Part shown: in pieces, positions 24,667-33,020 of the stretch | Layout: each line of letters begins with the position of its first letter | Position numbering within the stretch: position 1 is the stretch's first letter | NCBI GenBank assembly: GCA_018366195.1 | Contig: JAGZIN010000019.1 | Location: 1-52,780, forward strand | Source: Butyricicoccus pullicaecorum | Lineage (GTDB): Bacteria; Bacillota; Clostridia; Oscillospirales; Butyricicoccaceae | Length of the DNA: 52,780 nucleotides | Direction of reading: 5' to 3' | Program-made: the position numbers and the translations under genes | Notes under the pieces: model-generated | What the model was told of the DNA's origin: nothing | The model's database searches: none | What the model saw: the letters and a program-made list of their open reading frames with translations, nothing else

Positions 24667-25101
24667 ATGAATATCAGTGAATCTTTGATTCGTGAGATTG
24701 TAGAGAAGGTCATTCGGGAAACCATGACAGGGCAGTCTGCACCTTTCGAAAAGCACGTCGATCCCAGTGGCATCATTGGAATCAAGACCAGTACCGTGGA
24801 GCTTGAGCCTTTTGAGGGCAGAAGTGATGTTCGGCTGAAGGACGTCACAACGCTGGAGGAAGCGCCGCGCATGGGCTGCGGTATCATGGAGCTGCTCGAT
24901 GGTGCAAGCTTCGAATGGACACTGACCTATGATGAATATGATGTGGTTTTAGAGGGAACGCTGGAAATCGAAATCGACGGCCGCATTATCAAGGGCGATG
25001 TGGGTGATATCATTTATATCCCCAAGGGGAGTCATATCCATTTTCAGACTCCGAATCACGCGAAATATGTATACACGGTATTTCCTGCAGATTGGCAGTA
25101 A
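24667..25101 (+). CDS. eutQ: EutQ, cupin-fold eut protein
   Basis: 144 residues. The C-terminal cupin (YDEYDVVLEGTLEIEIDGRI, GDIIYIPKGSHIHFQTP) is the EutQ domain; longer enteric EutQ proteins have an extra N-terminal region. The role is unsettled; acetate kinase activity has been reported for Salmonella EutQ. The N-terminal helix ISESLIREIVEKVIRETM looks like a targeting peptide. It is the last gene of the operon, followed by a strong hairpin. Confidence 0.92.
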   Translation: MNISESLIREIVEKVIRETMTGQSAPFEKHVDPSGIIGIKTSTVELEPFEGRSDVRLKDVTTLEEAPRMGCGIMELLDGASFEWTLTYDEYDVVLEGTLEIEIDGRIIKGDVGDIIYIPKGSHIHFQTPNHAKYVYTVFPADWQ

Positions 25102-25112
25102 AAACGTGAACA

Positions 25113-25144
25113 AAGCCGCCATTTTGCTTTCAAAATGGCGGCTT
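25113..25144 (+). terminator. Terminator at the end of the eut operon
   Basis: AAGCCGCCATTTTG (25113-25126) and CAAAATGGCGGCTT (25131-25144) form a perfect 14-bp stem. The T-run is short (CTTCTC), but the stem stability and position fit an operon end. Confidence 0.75.
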
Positions 25145-25219
25145 CTCATATTCGCAGGACAACAAACTGGATATGAAACAGACAAACACAGCATAGGGCT
25201 TCTTTTGCTGGGAAAGAAC

Positions 25220-25248
25220 TTGACAATATCTTGGGAGCGTGCTATACT
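25220..25248 (+). promoter_or_regulatory. SigA promoter of the cobalamin riboswitch transcript
   Basis: TTGACA (25220-25225), 17-base spacer, TATACT (25243-25248): near-consensus, so the riboswitch RNA is made independently of the eut promoter. Confidence 0.85.
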
Positions 25249-25264
25249 ACAATTAACAACTGAA

Positions 25265-25445
25265 TGAGGATTGGTACGCTGGTGTCCCTCCCATGATGGC
25301 GAGGGGTGAAAAGGGAAGTCGGGTGAGAGTCCCGCACAATGCCGTTGCTGTATTGGCTAGCAGCTTCCACAAAATCACTGAGCAATGCTTGGGAAGATAG
25401 GAGCTGTGCATGATGCCTGAGTCAGAAGACCTGCCTGCGTATAAC
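25265..25445 (+). ncRNA. Cobalamin (AdoCbl) riboswitch
   Basis: The conserved elements occur in order: AAAGGGAA near 25313, the GGGTGAGAGTCCC segment near 25321, GCCGTTGCTGTA, the CACTGAGC segment, GGGAAG, and the B12-box-like GAGTCAGAAGACCTGCC near 25421. Spacing fits a full aptamer. It senses adenosylcobalamin, the cofactor of the lyase encoded upstream. A terminator follows at 25505, and hairpin GAAAG..CTTTC near 25468-25490 may be part of the switch. Confidence 0.92.
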
Positions 25446-25504
25446 GCACAAAAAGCCTTTCCGGTTCTGAAAGGGTGCATCATACACTTTCAATAGTGTT
25501 GTTT

Positions 25505-25535
25505 GCTGTACCCATTTTGCGGTGCAGCATTTTTT
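25505..25535 (+). terminator. Riboswitch-associated terminator
   Basis: GCTGTACC (25505-25512) pairs with GGTGCAGC (25521-25528, one U-G pair), followed by ATTTTTT. It lies after the aptamer and before the downstream gene, so AdoCbl binding is expected to favour it. Confidence 0.75.
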
Positions 25536-25587
25536 GTTCACGGGCAAAATGGAGACAGATGTACTTGCTCTCACGAGACCAGAGCTG

Positions 25588-25609
25588 TTCGAATAGATGT
25601 ATATTCGAA
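25588..25609 (+). promoter_or_regulatory. Hairpin with EutV-type loop downstream of the riboswitch
   Basis: TTCGAATA (25588-25595) and TATTCGAA (25602-25609) form a perfect 8-bp stem around six-base loop GATGTA, which matches the GRYGNA pattern of the four attenuator loops in the eut leaders. A weak second candidate, loop GATGCA at 25647-25652, has only a CC/GG stem. It would be transcribed only when the riboswitch terminator is bypassed. Confidence 0.5.
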
Positions 25610-25699
25610 GCAGGTGTTCGAGTGGCAGATAGGGAGCTTATATACCGATGCAGGGAAGCACTCTGTCTGCACAGGAGAACTGGAAAGGGGAAAAGGAGC

Positions 25700-26275
25700 A
25701 TGGATACAAAAACTGCAGTCAAAATCATGCAGATACAGGACTTTTTGAAGCGCTATTATCAGCCGGAGCGGCTGGCGCAAAGCTGTGAGGCGTGCCCAAG
25801 CTTTGGAAAGGTCTGGTCTTGTCCCGCGGGAGTTCCGGATACAGAGAGATTTTTTGCCCCGTTTTCTAAAATTGTGCTCATCGGCGTTCAGGTGTATTAT
25901 GATGAGGCGCAGCTCGCAGCTGCGGCTGATGGAAATGCAGATGCAGTGCGTGCACAAAGCTATGAGCCGGCAAAACGCAGTCTTTTGGAAGCGCTATTCC
26001 AATTGGAGCGGCGGTTCAAAGGCGCTGTTGCCATTGCTGCCGGACGCTGTGAGCAATGTCAAACTTGTACCCGTGTACAGGGAAAGCCTTGCTGCAAGCC
26101 TGCACGTATGCGATACTCATTTTCTGCTTTTCAAATGGACTTAATGGGCATTGCCGAGCAGCAGCTCGGCATGCCACTCATCTGGAGCAAGGAAGCATTA
26201 CCGCCTTATCAGGTGGCAATTGGTGCTCTGCTCATGCAATCGTTTCGCTCACCCCACGATGTTATGTTCTTATAA
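25700..26275 (+). CDS. DUF2284 predicted metal-binding protein
   Basis: 191 residues. Cys-rich motifs CEACPSFGKVWSCPAG (about residue 24) and CEQCQTCTRVQGKPCCKP (about residue 118) match the DUF2284 family, presumed to bind metal or an Fe-S cluster; the biochemical role is unknown. The start at 25700 follows AAAGGGGAAAAGGAG. It is the only gene downstream of the AdoCbl riboswitch, so it is likely made when B12 is scarce. A corrinoid-related role is inferred from this control only. A strong terminator follows. Confidence 0.82.
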   Translation: MDTKTAVKIMQIQDFLKRYYQPERLAQSCEACPSFGKVWSCPAGVPDTERFFAPFSKIVLIGVQVYYDEAQLAAAADGNADAVRAQSYEPAKRSLLEALFQLERRFKGAVAIAAGRCEQCQTCTRVQGKPCCKPARMRYSFSAFQMDLMGIAEQQLGMPLIWSKEALPPYQVAIGALLMQSFRSPHDVMFL

Positions 26276-26329
26276 ATTTCTCCAGCGGTATGGTTTCCAG
26301 CCTGTGCCGCTCCTTTGGAGTAACAAAAG

Positions 26330-26353
26330 AGCACCCTGTTTGGGTGCTTTTTT
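26330..26353 (+). terminator. Terminator after the DUF2284 gene
   Basis: AGCACCC pairs with GGGTGCT around TGTTT, followed by a run of six T. Confidence 0.92.
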
Positions 26354-26399
26354 GTTGTCAATTGGATTTTGAAAACAGATGAAATGTGATGCCGATGGC

Positions 26400-26428
26400 T
26401 TGTATGAGGTATATTTTTTTGTTATACT
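26400..26428 (+). promoter_or_regulatory. Promoter upstream of the TfoX-N gene
   Basis: TTGTAT (26400-26405), 17-base spacer, TATACT (26423-26428). A weak -35 with a good -10. Confidence 0.55.
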
Positions 26429-26462
26429 GAAAATAAGAATTGCATGGAGAGAGGGAAACACA

Positions 26463-26810
26463 ATGGCAACCAGTAAAGAGTACCAGATTTTCATACAAGA
26501 GCAGCTTGCGCCCGTGGGAGATGTCTCGATGCGTGCCATGATGGGAGAATATATCATATACTATAAGGATAAAGTAATTGGCGGCTTATATGACAATCGT
26601 TTTTTGGTCAAACCTGTCCATGCAGCACGTCATCTGATGCCGGGCGCTCCCGTTGAACAGCCGTATTCAGGGGCAAAGGAGATGCTGCTTGTCGAGCGAT
26701 TGGAAGACCCTGTCTTTTTGTCGGAACTGCTTTCAGCGGTATATGCTGAGCTTCCGGTGCCGAAAAAGAGGAAACCTAAGAAATCAAGCGGATATGACCC
26801 GATAGATTGA
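26463..26810 (+). CDS. TfoX N-terminal domain protein
   Basis: 115 residues. The segment MRAMMGEYIIYYKDKVIGGL with DNRFLVKPV is typical of the TfoX N-terminal domain, also found alone in many Firmicutes. In gammaproteobacteria full TfoX regulates competence; stand-alone copies have no established role. The Lys-rich C-terminus (PKKRKPKKSS) is notable. The start at 26463 is preferred over in-frame upstream ATG at 26379, which precedes the promoter. It lies 18 bases before ispE and is likely co-transcribed. Confidence 0.82.
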   Translation: MATSKEYQIFIQEQLAPVGDVSMRAMMGEYIIYYKDKVIGGLYDNRFLVKPVHAARHLMPGAPVEQPYSGAKEMLLVERLEDPVFLSELLSAVYAELPVPKKRKPKKSSGYDPID

Positions 26811-26828
26811 GAGAAAGGGAAGATGTTT

Positions 26829-27689
26829 ATGGAATGCCTGACATTACCGGCGTATGCAAAAATCAATTTGACATTAGATGTGACAGGAAAACTGCCAAAC
26901 GGATATCATACCGTACGCATGGTAATGGATTCTGTGGAGCTGCATGATGATGTCACCATAACAAAAAATGAATGCAGCCAAATCACATTATCCTGTAATC
27001 GTCCGTATGTGCCGACCGATGACAGAAATCTTGCCATGCGTGCTGCCAACCTGTTCTTTGAACAGACAGGAATTTCTTGCGGCGGTCTGCAAATCAATCT
27101 CGTCAAGCGGATTCCCGTCGCTGCGGGACTTGCGGGCGGCAGTACCGATGCGGCAGCAGTGCTCAAAGGGCTGAATACGCTGTATCAAGCAGGATATACA
27201 CTGGAGCAATTATGTGAGATGGGTGTCAAACTTGGGGCAGATGTACCCTATTGCCTGTGCGGAGGTACGATGCTGGCTGAGGGGATTGGACAAAAGTTAA
27301 CCCCTATTCCCGCACCGCCGCGCTGTCACATTGTACTCTGCAAGCCGGATTTCTCGGTTTCGACTGCTGAGGTCTATGCCAAGATGAATGGCGGTGACCT
27401 GCCTGTGCACCCAGATACCAATGGCTTGATTCAGGCAATCCGTATGCAGGATTATGAGGGTATGTGTTGTCGTCTTTATAATGTTATGGAGCGTGTGACA
27501 GCAGCAAAACATGAGGAAATTGGACAAATTAAGGATATCCTTTTATCCTGCGGTGCAGAGGGTGCTGTTATGAGCGGCAGCGGTCCCACCACCTTTGGAT
27601 TGTTTCAAAATCAGGCGTGTGCACACAAAGCGTATGAAACTTTACACAGGATATTTCCGGAAACGTATTTGACGCAGTTCCAAATGTGA
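26829..27689 (+). CDS. ispE: IspE, 4-diphosphocytidyl-2-C-methyl-D-erythritol kinase
   Basis: About 286 residues. It phosphorylates CDP-methylerythritol in the MEP isoprenoid pathway using ATP. GHMP kinase motifs: AYAKINLTLDVTGKLPNGYH at the N-terminus, PVAAGLAGGSTDAAAVLKGL (about residue 95, ATP loop) and GAVMSGSGPTTFGLF near the end. The ATG at 26829 is 8 bases after AAAGGGA; ATG at 26823 would be too close. Confidence 0.95.
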   Translation: MECLTLPAYAKINLTLDVTGKLPNGYHTVRMVMDSVELHDDVTITKNECSQITLSCNRPYVPTDDRNLAMRAANLFFEQTGISCGGLQINLVKRIPVAAGLAGGSTDAAAVLKGLNTLYQAGYTLEQLCEMGVKLGADVPYCLCGGTMLAEGIGQKLTPIPAPPRCHIVLCKPDFSVSTAEVYAKMNGGDLPVHPDTNGLIQAIRMQDYEGMCCRLYNVMERVTAAKHEEIGQIKDILLSCGAEGAVMSGSGPTTFGLFQNQACAHKAYETLHRIFPETYLTQFQM

Positions 27690-27784
27690 TTTCACAAAAC
27701 ATAAAAAATTTTTCCAGCTATGGGTTTAATCTGCTCTCTTTCTGTCCATACTGCTTTTAGACAAGCAGGACGGAGGACAGCAAG

Positions 27785-28351
27785 ATGATAAACTACAAGC
27801 GGATTGAACTGACCCTATGTGTACTGATGGCAGCTTTATTTGCCTATGCCGCAGGGGTTTCGATAGAACAGCAGCATTTGGCAGATGGATTGCTGCGGCT
27901 GCATGTGATTGCAAATTCAGACAGCATACAGGACCAGAACCTGAAGCTCAAGGTGCGAGATGAAGTTCTGAAGCTTGTGCAGCCTTTAACAGCGCATGCA
28001 CGTGGACAGCAGGAGGTGCGCCAAATCCTGTATGCACATTTGCAGGAAATTACCGATTGTGCCAATGCCGTTTTAGAGCACAATCAAGCGCCTTATTGCC
28101 TATCTGCCCAGATTGCAGAAGAATATTATCCCACTCGAAATTATGATACCTTTTCCTTGCCGGCAGGCGATTATGTCGGGCTGAAGCTGCGTCTCGGACA
28201 GGCGAGCGGGCGCAATTGGTGGTGCGTGGTCTTTCCGCCGCTTTGCACCAATGCAGCGCAGATGCCGGATAGTTCGCTTTGCAAGGAGACAACCTTCCGG
28301 TTTAAGATGGCAGAACTGATTGGGGAGGTTCGTGATTTCTTGATGCGGTGA
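27785..28351 (+). CDS. spoIIR: SpoIIR, stage II sporulation protein R
   Basis: 188 residues. An N-terminal hydrophobic signal/anchor (LTLCVLMAALFAYAAGV) is followed by LLRLHVIANSDSIQDQNLKL and the VRDEVL segment, then ISAQ..YYPTRxYxxFSLPAGDYVGLKL-type motifs and WWCVVFPPLC, all typical of SpoIIR. Made in the forespore, it signals the SpoIIGA protease to activate pro-sigma E in the mother cell. This is direct evidence for sporulation. GGAGGACAG ribosome site. Confidence 0.95.
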   Translation: MINYKRIELTLCVLMAALFAYAAGVSIEQQHLADGLLRLHVIANSDSIQDQNLKLKVRDEVLKLVQPLTAHARGQQEVRQILYAHLQEITDCANAVLEHNQAPYCLSAQIAEEYYPTRNYDTFSLPAGDYVGLKLRLGQASGRNWWCVVFPPLCTNAAQMPDSSLCKETTFRFKMAELIGEVRDFLMR

Positions 28352-28355
28352 TTGC

Positions 28356-28391
28356 TCCGGTTTACGGCTTCAAACGTAAACCGGATTTTTT
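28356..28391 (+). terminator. Terminator after spoIIR
   Basis: TCCGGTTTACG pairs with CGTAAACCGGA around an 8-base loop, followed by TTTTTT. Confidence 0.9.
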
Positions 28392-28420
28392 ATATTCAGG
28401 TCGATGTCGGCAAGAATGAC

Positions 28421-28449
28421 TTGTAAAAATGGAAAAAATATGGTAATAT
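28421..28449 (+). promoter_or_regulatory. Promoter of the O-antigen-ligase-like gene
   Basis: TTGTAA (28421-28426), 17-base spacer, TAATAT (28444-28449). Confidence 0.5.
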
Positions 28450-28482
28450 GTAACGGAAATAAATCAAAAAGGAAGTGAAAGG

Positions 28483-29832
28483 ATGCAGAAATCCTTGCGC
28501 GGATTGGAGCATTTTTTTTGGATCTATTTATTGCTCAATCCGATTCTGGATATTGTCAATGGTCTCTATATCTGGATGCTGACACGCGGCTATGCCGGAA
28601 TGGACGCACTCAACTATCGGGAGCTGACAAATGCAGGAGGGCTTACGACAACACCGGCACTTGTGGTCCGTATGGTGGTTTTGCTCATTATGGTTGCATA
28701 CATTCTCATGCTGCGGGATAAAAGAGCAATTTTGACGGCGCTGCCGATGGGGGTTGCGTGGGGAATGTCGGTTTTGTCGGAGTTCCTTTGGACAGGCGCG
28801 GTCAATCTCTCGTTAGATGTTACATTTTTTGCTCGCTTTGCGTATAATATTGCAGTCATCTTGGTTTATCGAAATGTTTTCATGCGCTCAGAGCTGGATC
28901 AGGAACAGCTGATTCATAAAATCCATGCCTATGTCAATGGTATGACCATTGTATTTTCACTGGGGATTTTGATTCCTTATGTATTGCGGATTGGTTACAG
29001 TACATATTATGACCGGTTTGGTGCGCGTGGTGTGCGTGGTTTTTATTATTCCGGAAATGATATCACAGGGGCTCTCATGATTCTGCTCCCGCTTGCACTG
29101 GCATATTTCTTTTTTATCCCTCGCGAAAAGTTTACGAAGAGCAAAGCACTGTTTTATGGTTTGGGTCCTGCTATGAGCATTATTTGCCTCATGCTGATTG
29201 GTACGAAAACTGCCCTCATTGCCATGGTAGGTGAAGTTGCTGTGATGCTCGTTTACGTGCTGGTGATTGCTTTCCGTGGAAATCAGGAAATGATTCGTCG
29301 CGCTGTGATTCTTGCCATCATTACAGTAGTAGTTGGGGTGATTTTTAACGGATTGTCTCTGCTGCTCAATGGTGCCGGACGTGGTCTGATGGATATGCTC
29401 CAGCAATCCATTGGCGGCATTATAGATGCAGGAAATGAGGAGGGCGGCAGCATTGTCTCAGGACGCTGGAACAAGCTGTCTGAAACACTCAGCGACTTCA
29501 AGAGTGCTGGTCTGATGGCTTGGCTGTTTGGGGTAGGACGTGGTTCACAGGGGCATATTATAGAGATGGATTTGTGTGATGCTGGTCTGCTCTATGGCGT
29601 GTTTGGGTTTGTTGCCATGCTATGGCTGTATGTCAAATATGGAATCGAATTCCTGATGCGTGTCGTGAAGAATTTTAATGTTCTGGTGCTCGGTGCATTT
29701 GTATCGCTTGGCATTACAGTGGCATATCTGACTCTTGCCGGACATATCCTCTTTACCGTAACCTCTGGTTTCTTCTTCGCATTCGTACTCATCTATGCGC
29801 GGTTGTTGACAAAAAGCAAAGAAAAGTTATAA
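28483..29832 (+). CDS. O-antigen ligase-like polytopic membrane protein
   Basis: 449 residues with about eleven or twelve hydrophobic segments and one large extracytoplasmic loop after residue 290 (NGLSLLLNGAGRGLMDML... to FGVGRGSQGH). That is the topology of the Wzy/WaaL O-antigen ligase superfamily. RGVRGFYYSGNDITGALMIL fits conserved short motifs of these proteins. In Gram-positives they polymerise or attach surface glycans; no glycosyltransferases lie nearby, so the substrate is unknown. Gene is alone between its promoter and a bidirectional terminator. Confidence 0.8.
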   Translation: MQKSLRGLEHFFWIYLLLNPILDIVNGLYIWMLTRGYAGMDALNYRELTNAGGLTTTPALVVRMVVLLIMVAYILMLRDKRAILTALPMGVAWGMSVLSEFLWTGAVNLSLDVTFFARFAYNIAVILVYRNVFMRSELDQEQLIHKIHAYVNGMTIVFSLGILIPYVLRIGYSTYYDRFGARGVRGFYYSGNDITGALMILLPLALAYFFFIPREKFTKSKALFYGLGPAMSIICLMLIGTKTALIAMVGEVAVMLVYVLVIAFRGNQEMIRRAVILAIITVVVGVIFNGLSLLLNGAGRGLMDMLQQSIGGIIDAGNEEGGSIVSGRWNKLSETLSDFKSAGLMAWLFGVGRGSQGHIIEMDLCDAGLLYGVFGFVAMLWLYVKYGIEFLMRVVKNFNVLVLGAFVSLGITVAYLTLAGHILFTVTSGFFFAFVLIYARLLTKSKEKL

Positions 29833-29871
29833 AAATAGGCTGTATGCGTTTTGCATACAGCCTATTTTTTG
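29832..29871. terminator. Bidirectional terminator
   Basis: AAATAGGCTGTATGC pairs with GCATACAGCCTATTT around GTTTT, with A-run before and T-run after, between converging genes. Confidence 0.93.
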
Positions 29872-29891
29872 TGGGTATGGAGGGTTATTTG

Positions 29892-30491
29892 TCAGCTGAT
29901 GGTACCGCGCGCATCGGAAGATAGCTGCACGGTATACTGGTTGGAGGTATCCTGCTGTGATAGTGTGAAGCGATACAGGACGCAATCTGCATCGGACGCT
30001 GCAAAAGAACAATCTGAGACAGTATATCCTTCTGCAGTATAGGTGATATCACCCGTTAAATCAGAAACGGTTGCGGGAAGCTGCGTGCAATCAAAAACAG
30101 CACTCACCTCACAACGAACCAACAGGGTTCCTTTTTTATCATAAATCTCTGAAACCTTCCGGAACGTATTGGGTGCAGTTCGATTGGAATCCTGCTCTTT
30201 GCTGTAAAGAGACTCTGTTATGGAAACATTTTCGGGATTGGTGTGTGTGACTGAGGAGATTAGAAATCCATAGTTGTCCTCGTAAACAACAGAGCTTCCG
30301 TCTGGATTTTGAATCAGGTTGGATTTTTTATAGGTTTCCTCTGTCGTAAAGGTTCCGTCAGAAAAATCATAATAGCTTTTCTGGGAAATCAAATGACCAA
30401 GCTCTGTATTGTGATACAGCGCAGAGGCTGCTGTTCCAAGGACTGCGAGCGTGATTGCACTGCAAATCCAAAATTTTTTCTTGAGCGGCAT
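29892..30491 (-). CDS. Exported or membrane-anchored hypothetical protein
   Basis: 199 residues. A basic N-terminus (MPLKKK) then a hydrophobic segment (FWICSAITLAVLGTAASALY) indicates a signal or anchor; the rest is soluble and Thr/Ser/Asp-rich (YDFSDGTFTTEETYKKSN, VSDLTGDITYTAEGYTVSD). There is no lipobox. I do not recognise the family. Start at 30491: AAAGGAG lies 9 bases upstream. Three Cys in the mature part could form a disulfide. Confidence 0.7.
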   Translation of the reverse strand: MPLKKKFWICSAITLAVLGTAASALYHNTELGHLISQKSYYDFSDGTFTTEETYKKSNLIQNPDGSSVVYEDNYGFLISSVTHTNPENVSITESLYSKEQDSNRTAPNTFRKVSEIYDKKGTLLVRCEVSAVFDCTQLPATVSDLTGDITYTAEGYTVSDCSFAASDADCVLYRFTLSQQDTSNQYTVQLSSDARGTIS

Positions 30492-30845
30492 AAAACTCAA
30501 CTCCTTTGCACAAATTTATTTTTCCGGAATCATTGCCTTTATAGTCGCCGGATAATATGATAGAATAATCAGTAGAGTTTTCCGACGGCTCTCCTGTATT
30601 GATGACCTTACCAACTGGATTGCGGACATGTGTTCTTTTTCTCTCACGATTTTAATATTGAGATGCCATCATTCTAGCATACGATACCTGATGGGCGCAA
30701 TGTCAATTATTGATAGAATAAAAAAATTTTTTTTGGCAAAATGCACAAAACACATCGCGCACATGCACACTTTTCGAAAAAGATTCCCAATACACTGTGA
30801 TATACAAGAAACCTCTGCCATAGATTGAAGCAGGAGGACAGATGT
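30492..30845. other. Divergent intergenic region
   Basis: About 350 bases between two divergent genes. It holds the ribosome site of the minus gene, several A/T-rich tracts (poly-A/T around 30718-30735) and -10-like motifs such as GATAGAATAA near 30551, but no promoter pair I would commit to and no gene. A sporulation sigma promoter for cwlD is expected here but not clearly seen. Confidence 0.5.
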
Positions 30846-31553
30846 ATGAACAGAATGGCAGAATATTTCAAACAAAGGTGGTTTTATTGGATTGCAATTG
30901 GTTTGCTTGTCTTTTTGCTTTTTGACCAGCTTTATGCAGTGCCGCGTATGCGTGTATTTGGCGCACATCATGAAGTCGAAACCCTGGTTTTAGATGCCGG
31001 ACATGGTGGCTTTGATGGCGGCGCTGTGAGTCCCAATGGCGTAACAGAGCAGGAAATCAATTTGCATGTGACCAAAAAGGTAGAAAGCCTTGCGGGATTA
31101 TTCGGAATCCCGACAGAACTGACCCGAAAGGACGGGAACGCGCTGGACTATGAGGCGGGACGTTCGGTGCGTGAAAATAAGGTTGCGGATATCAAAGCCA
31201 GACAGCATATTTGTGAGCAGATACAGAATCCGGTTTTTATCAGTATTCACTTAAATAAGTTTGAACAGTCCCGTTATTTTGGAGCGCAGGTCTTTTATGG
31301 AGAAAAAAATGCACAGAGCAAAGCAATTGCCGAATCCATTCAGGAAGCGCTCAAAAGCGGAATTGCAAACGGAAATCATCGCGTAGCAAAGCCCGCCGGG
31401 GACAGCATCTACTTAATGCGTACCCTGACCTGTCCGGCACTCATTGTGGAATGTGGGTTCTTATCCAATCCCGAGGACGAGGCAGCGCTGGTGCAGGATA
31501 CCTATCAGACACAGCTTGCAGTGTGTATTCTGGCAGGGTACTTGCAGGCATAG
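30846..31553 (+). CDS. cwlD: CwlD, N-acetylmuramoyl-L-alanine amidase
   Basis: 235 residues. One N-terminal membrane segment (WFYWIAIGLLVFLLFDQLY) precedes an Amidase_3 domain: LVLDAGHGGFDGGAVSPNG (Zn His and nearby Glu ligand in EQEINLHV), SIHLNKFEQSRYFGAQVFY (second Zn His), and the catalytic Glu in IVECGFLSNPEDEALL-type end (ALIVECGFLSN). CwlD helps make muramic-delta-lactam in spore cortex. Start at 30846 follows AGGAGG; the ORF extends in frame to 30825 without a ribosome site. Confidence 0.92.
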   Translation: MNRMAEYFKQRWFYWIAIGLLVFLLFDQLYAVPRMRVFGAHHEVETLVLDAGHGGFDGGAVSPNGVTEQEINLHVTKKVESLAGLFGIPTELTRKDGNALDYEAGRSVRENKVADIKARQHICEQIQNPVFISIHLNKFEQSRYFGAQVFYGEKNAQSKAIAESIQEALKSGIANGNHRVAKPAGDSIYLMRTLTCPALIVECGFLSNPEDEAALVQDTYQTQLAVCILAGYLQA

Positions 31554-31586
31554 AAAAGAGATACCTTGCATTTTGGGGAGGAACAA

Positions 31587-32942
31587 ATGAAACAGAAAAC
31601 AGTTTATTTATGCAGTGATTGTGGGTATGAAAGTCCAAAATGGTATGGAAAGTGTCCGTCTTGCGGGGCATGGAATACACTCAGCGAGTATAAGGTGAAG
31701 CCGGAAACAGCAACACGCGGGGTATTGACTACCCCCGAGCGGGGGCAAAATAAGCCTGTTCTGTTGACCGAAATTGACTCTGCCACAGAGTCACGCTTTC
31801 AATCGGGCATTGGAGAGCTGGACCGTGTGCTGGGCGGCGGTGCGGTACACGGCTCCTTTGTGTTGGTCGGCGGAGAGCCGGGAATCGGAAAATCTACCCT
31901 GCTTTTACAGATGTGTCAGGAGATGTGCCGGACGGCGAAGGTACTGTATGTATCGGGGGAGGAGTCACTTCGGCAAATCAAGCTGCGTGCCAGTCGATTG
32001 GGAATCCGCTCGGCGCAGCTTTTTGTTCTTGCAGAAACAGATATGGACGAAATTGTTCACGAAACGGATTTGCTGGAGCCGGATATTTTGATTATCGACT
32101 CAATCCAGACAGTTTACCGTCGGGATTTAACAGCCGCTCCGGGAGGTACGACGCAAATCAAGGAATGTGCGATGAGCCTGATGCAGTATGCAAAGCGGCA
32201 TAGTGTGACCATCTTTATTGTGGGGCATGTCAATAAAGAAGGTACGCTTGCCGGTCCGAAGATTTTGGAGCATATGGTGGACTGTGTGCTGTATTTTGAG
32301 GGCGAGCAGACCGGTCCGTTCCGCTGTCTGCGTGCGGCGAAGAATCGCTTTGGCTCAACCAATGAAATCGGTGTGTTTGAAATGAGCGACCGTGGGCTGA
32401 TGGAGGTACAGAATCCATCAGCTGCCATGCTGGCAGGACATCCCACAGATGCGTCAGGCAATTGCATTGCCTGCGTGATGGAGGGCAGCCGTCCGCTGCT
32501 TGCGGAGGTTCAGGCGCTGGTTGCAAAGACACAGTTCGGTGTGCCGCGCCGGACGGCGGCTGGCGTGGACTATAACCGCATGGTGCTGTTGCTTGCCATT
32601 TTGGAAAAACGTGCGGGATTATTTTTGTCCGGCAGTGATGCTTATGTGAATGTAGTCGGAGGTATGCGGCTTGATGAACCGGCAGCCGACTTGCCAATGG
32701 TGCTGGCAATCACTTCAAGCTTTCGGGACAAGCCCTTGCCGGAGGGGGTTATGAGCTTCGGAGAGGTTGGACTGACTGGCGAGCTGCGTGCGGTGAGCTG
32801 CGCGGCACAGCGCATTTGGGAAGGATATCGTCTGGGCTTCCATACCTGCGTGATGCCGGTACAGGAAATTGGCGATGTGCCAAAGCAAATGAATGTGGTA
32901 CAGGTCAAAACCATTCAGGAGGCACTCAAAGCAGTCTTATAA
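31587..32942 (+). CDS. radA: RadA, DNA repair ATPase
   Basis: 451 residues. Full RadA build: zinc finger CSDCGYESPKWYGKCPSCGA, RecA-like core with Walker A GGEPGIGKST (about residue 95), the RadA-specific KNRFGSTNEIGVFEM, and a C-terminal Lon-like domain (GLFLSGSDAYVNVVGGMRLD ... PEGVMSFGEVGLTGELR). It is a branch-migration helicase in recombination. GGGGAGG precedes ATG at 31587. Confidence 0.97.
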   Translation: MKQKTVYLCSDCGYESPKWYGKCPSCGAWNTLSEYKVKPETATRGVLTTPERGQNKPVLLTEIDSATESRFQSGIGELDRVLGGGAVHGSFVLVGGEPGIGKSTLLLQMCQEMCRTAKVLYVSGEESLRQIKLRASRLGIRSAQLFVLAETDMDEIVHETDLLEPDILIIDSIQTVYRRDLTAAPGGTTQIKECAMSLMQYAKRHSVTIFIVGHVNKEGTLAGPKILEHMVDCVLYFEGEQTGPFRCLRAAKNRFGSTNEIGVFEMSDRGLMEVQNPSAAMLAGHPTDASGNCIACVMEGSRPLLAEVQALVAKTQFGVPRRTAAGVDYNRMVLLLAILEKRAGLFLSGSDAYVNVVGGMRLDEPAADLPMVLAITSSFRDKPLPEGVMSFGEVGLTGELRAVSCAAQRIWEGYRLGFHTCVMPVQEIGDVPKQMNVVQVKTIQEALKAVL

Positions 32943-32976
32943 CTTGACCTTTGTCACGTATAAAAAATTCATTTTG

Positions 32977-33010
32977 TCCGCAAACTGACTCTGAGATTGT
33001 TTGCGGAGGG
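32977..33010 (+). promoter_or_regulatory. Hairpin overlapping the adaptor gene's ribosome site
   Basis: TCCGCAAAC (32977-32985) pairs perfectly with GTTTGCGGA (32999-33007). The 3' arm enters the ribosome site GGAGGG (33005-33010), so the stem could limit translation. There is no T-run, so it is not a terminator. Confidence 0.55.
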
Positions 33011-33020
33011 AATGATAGGT

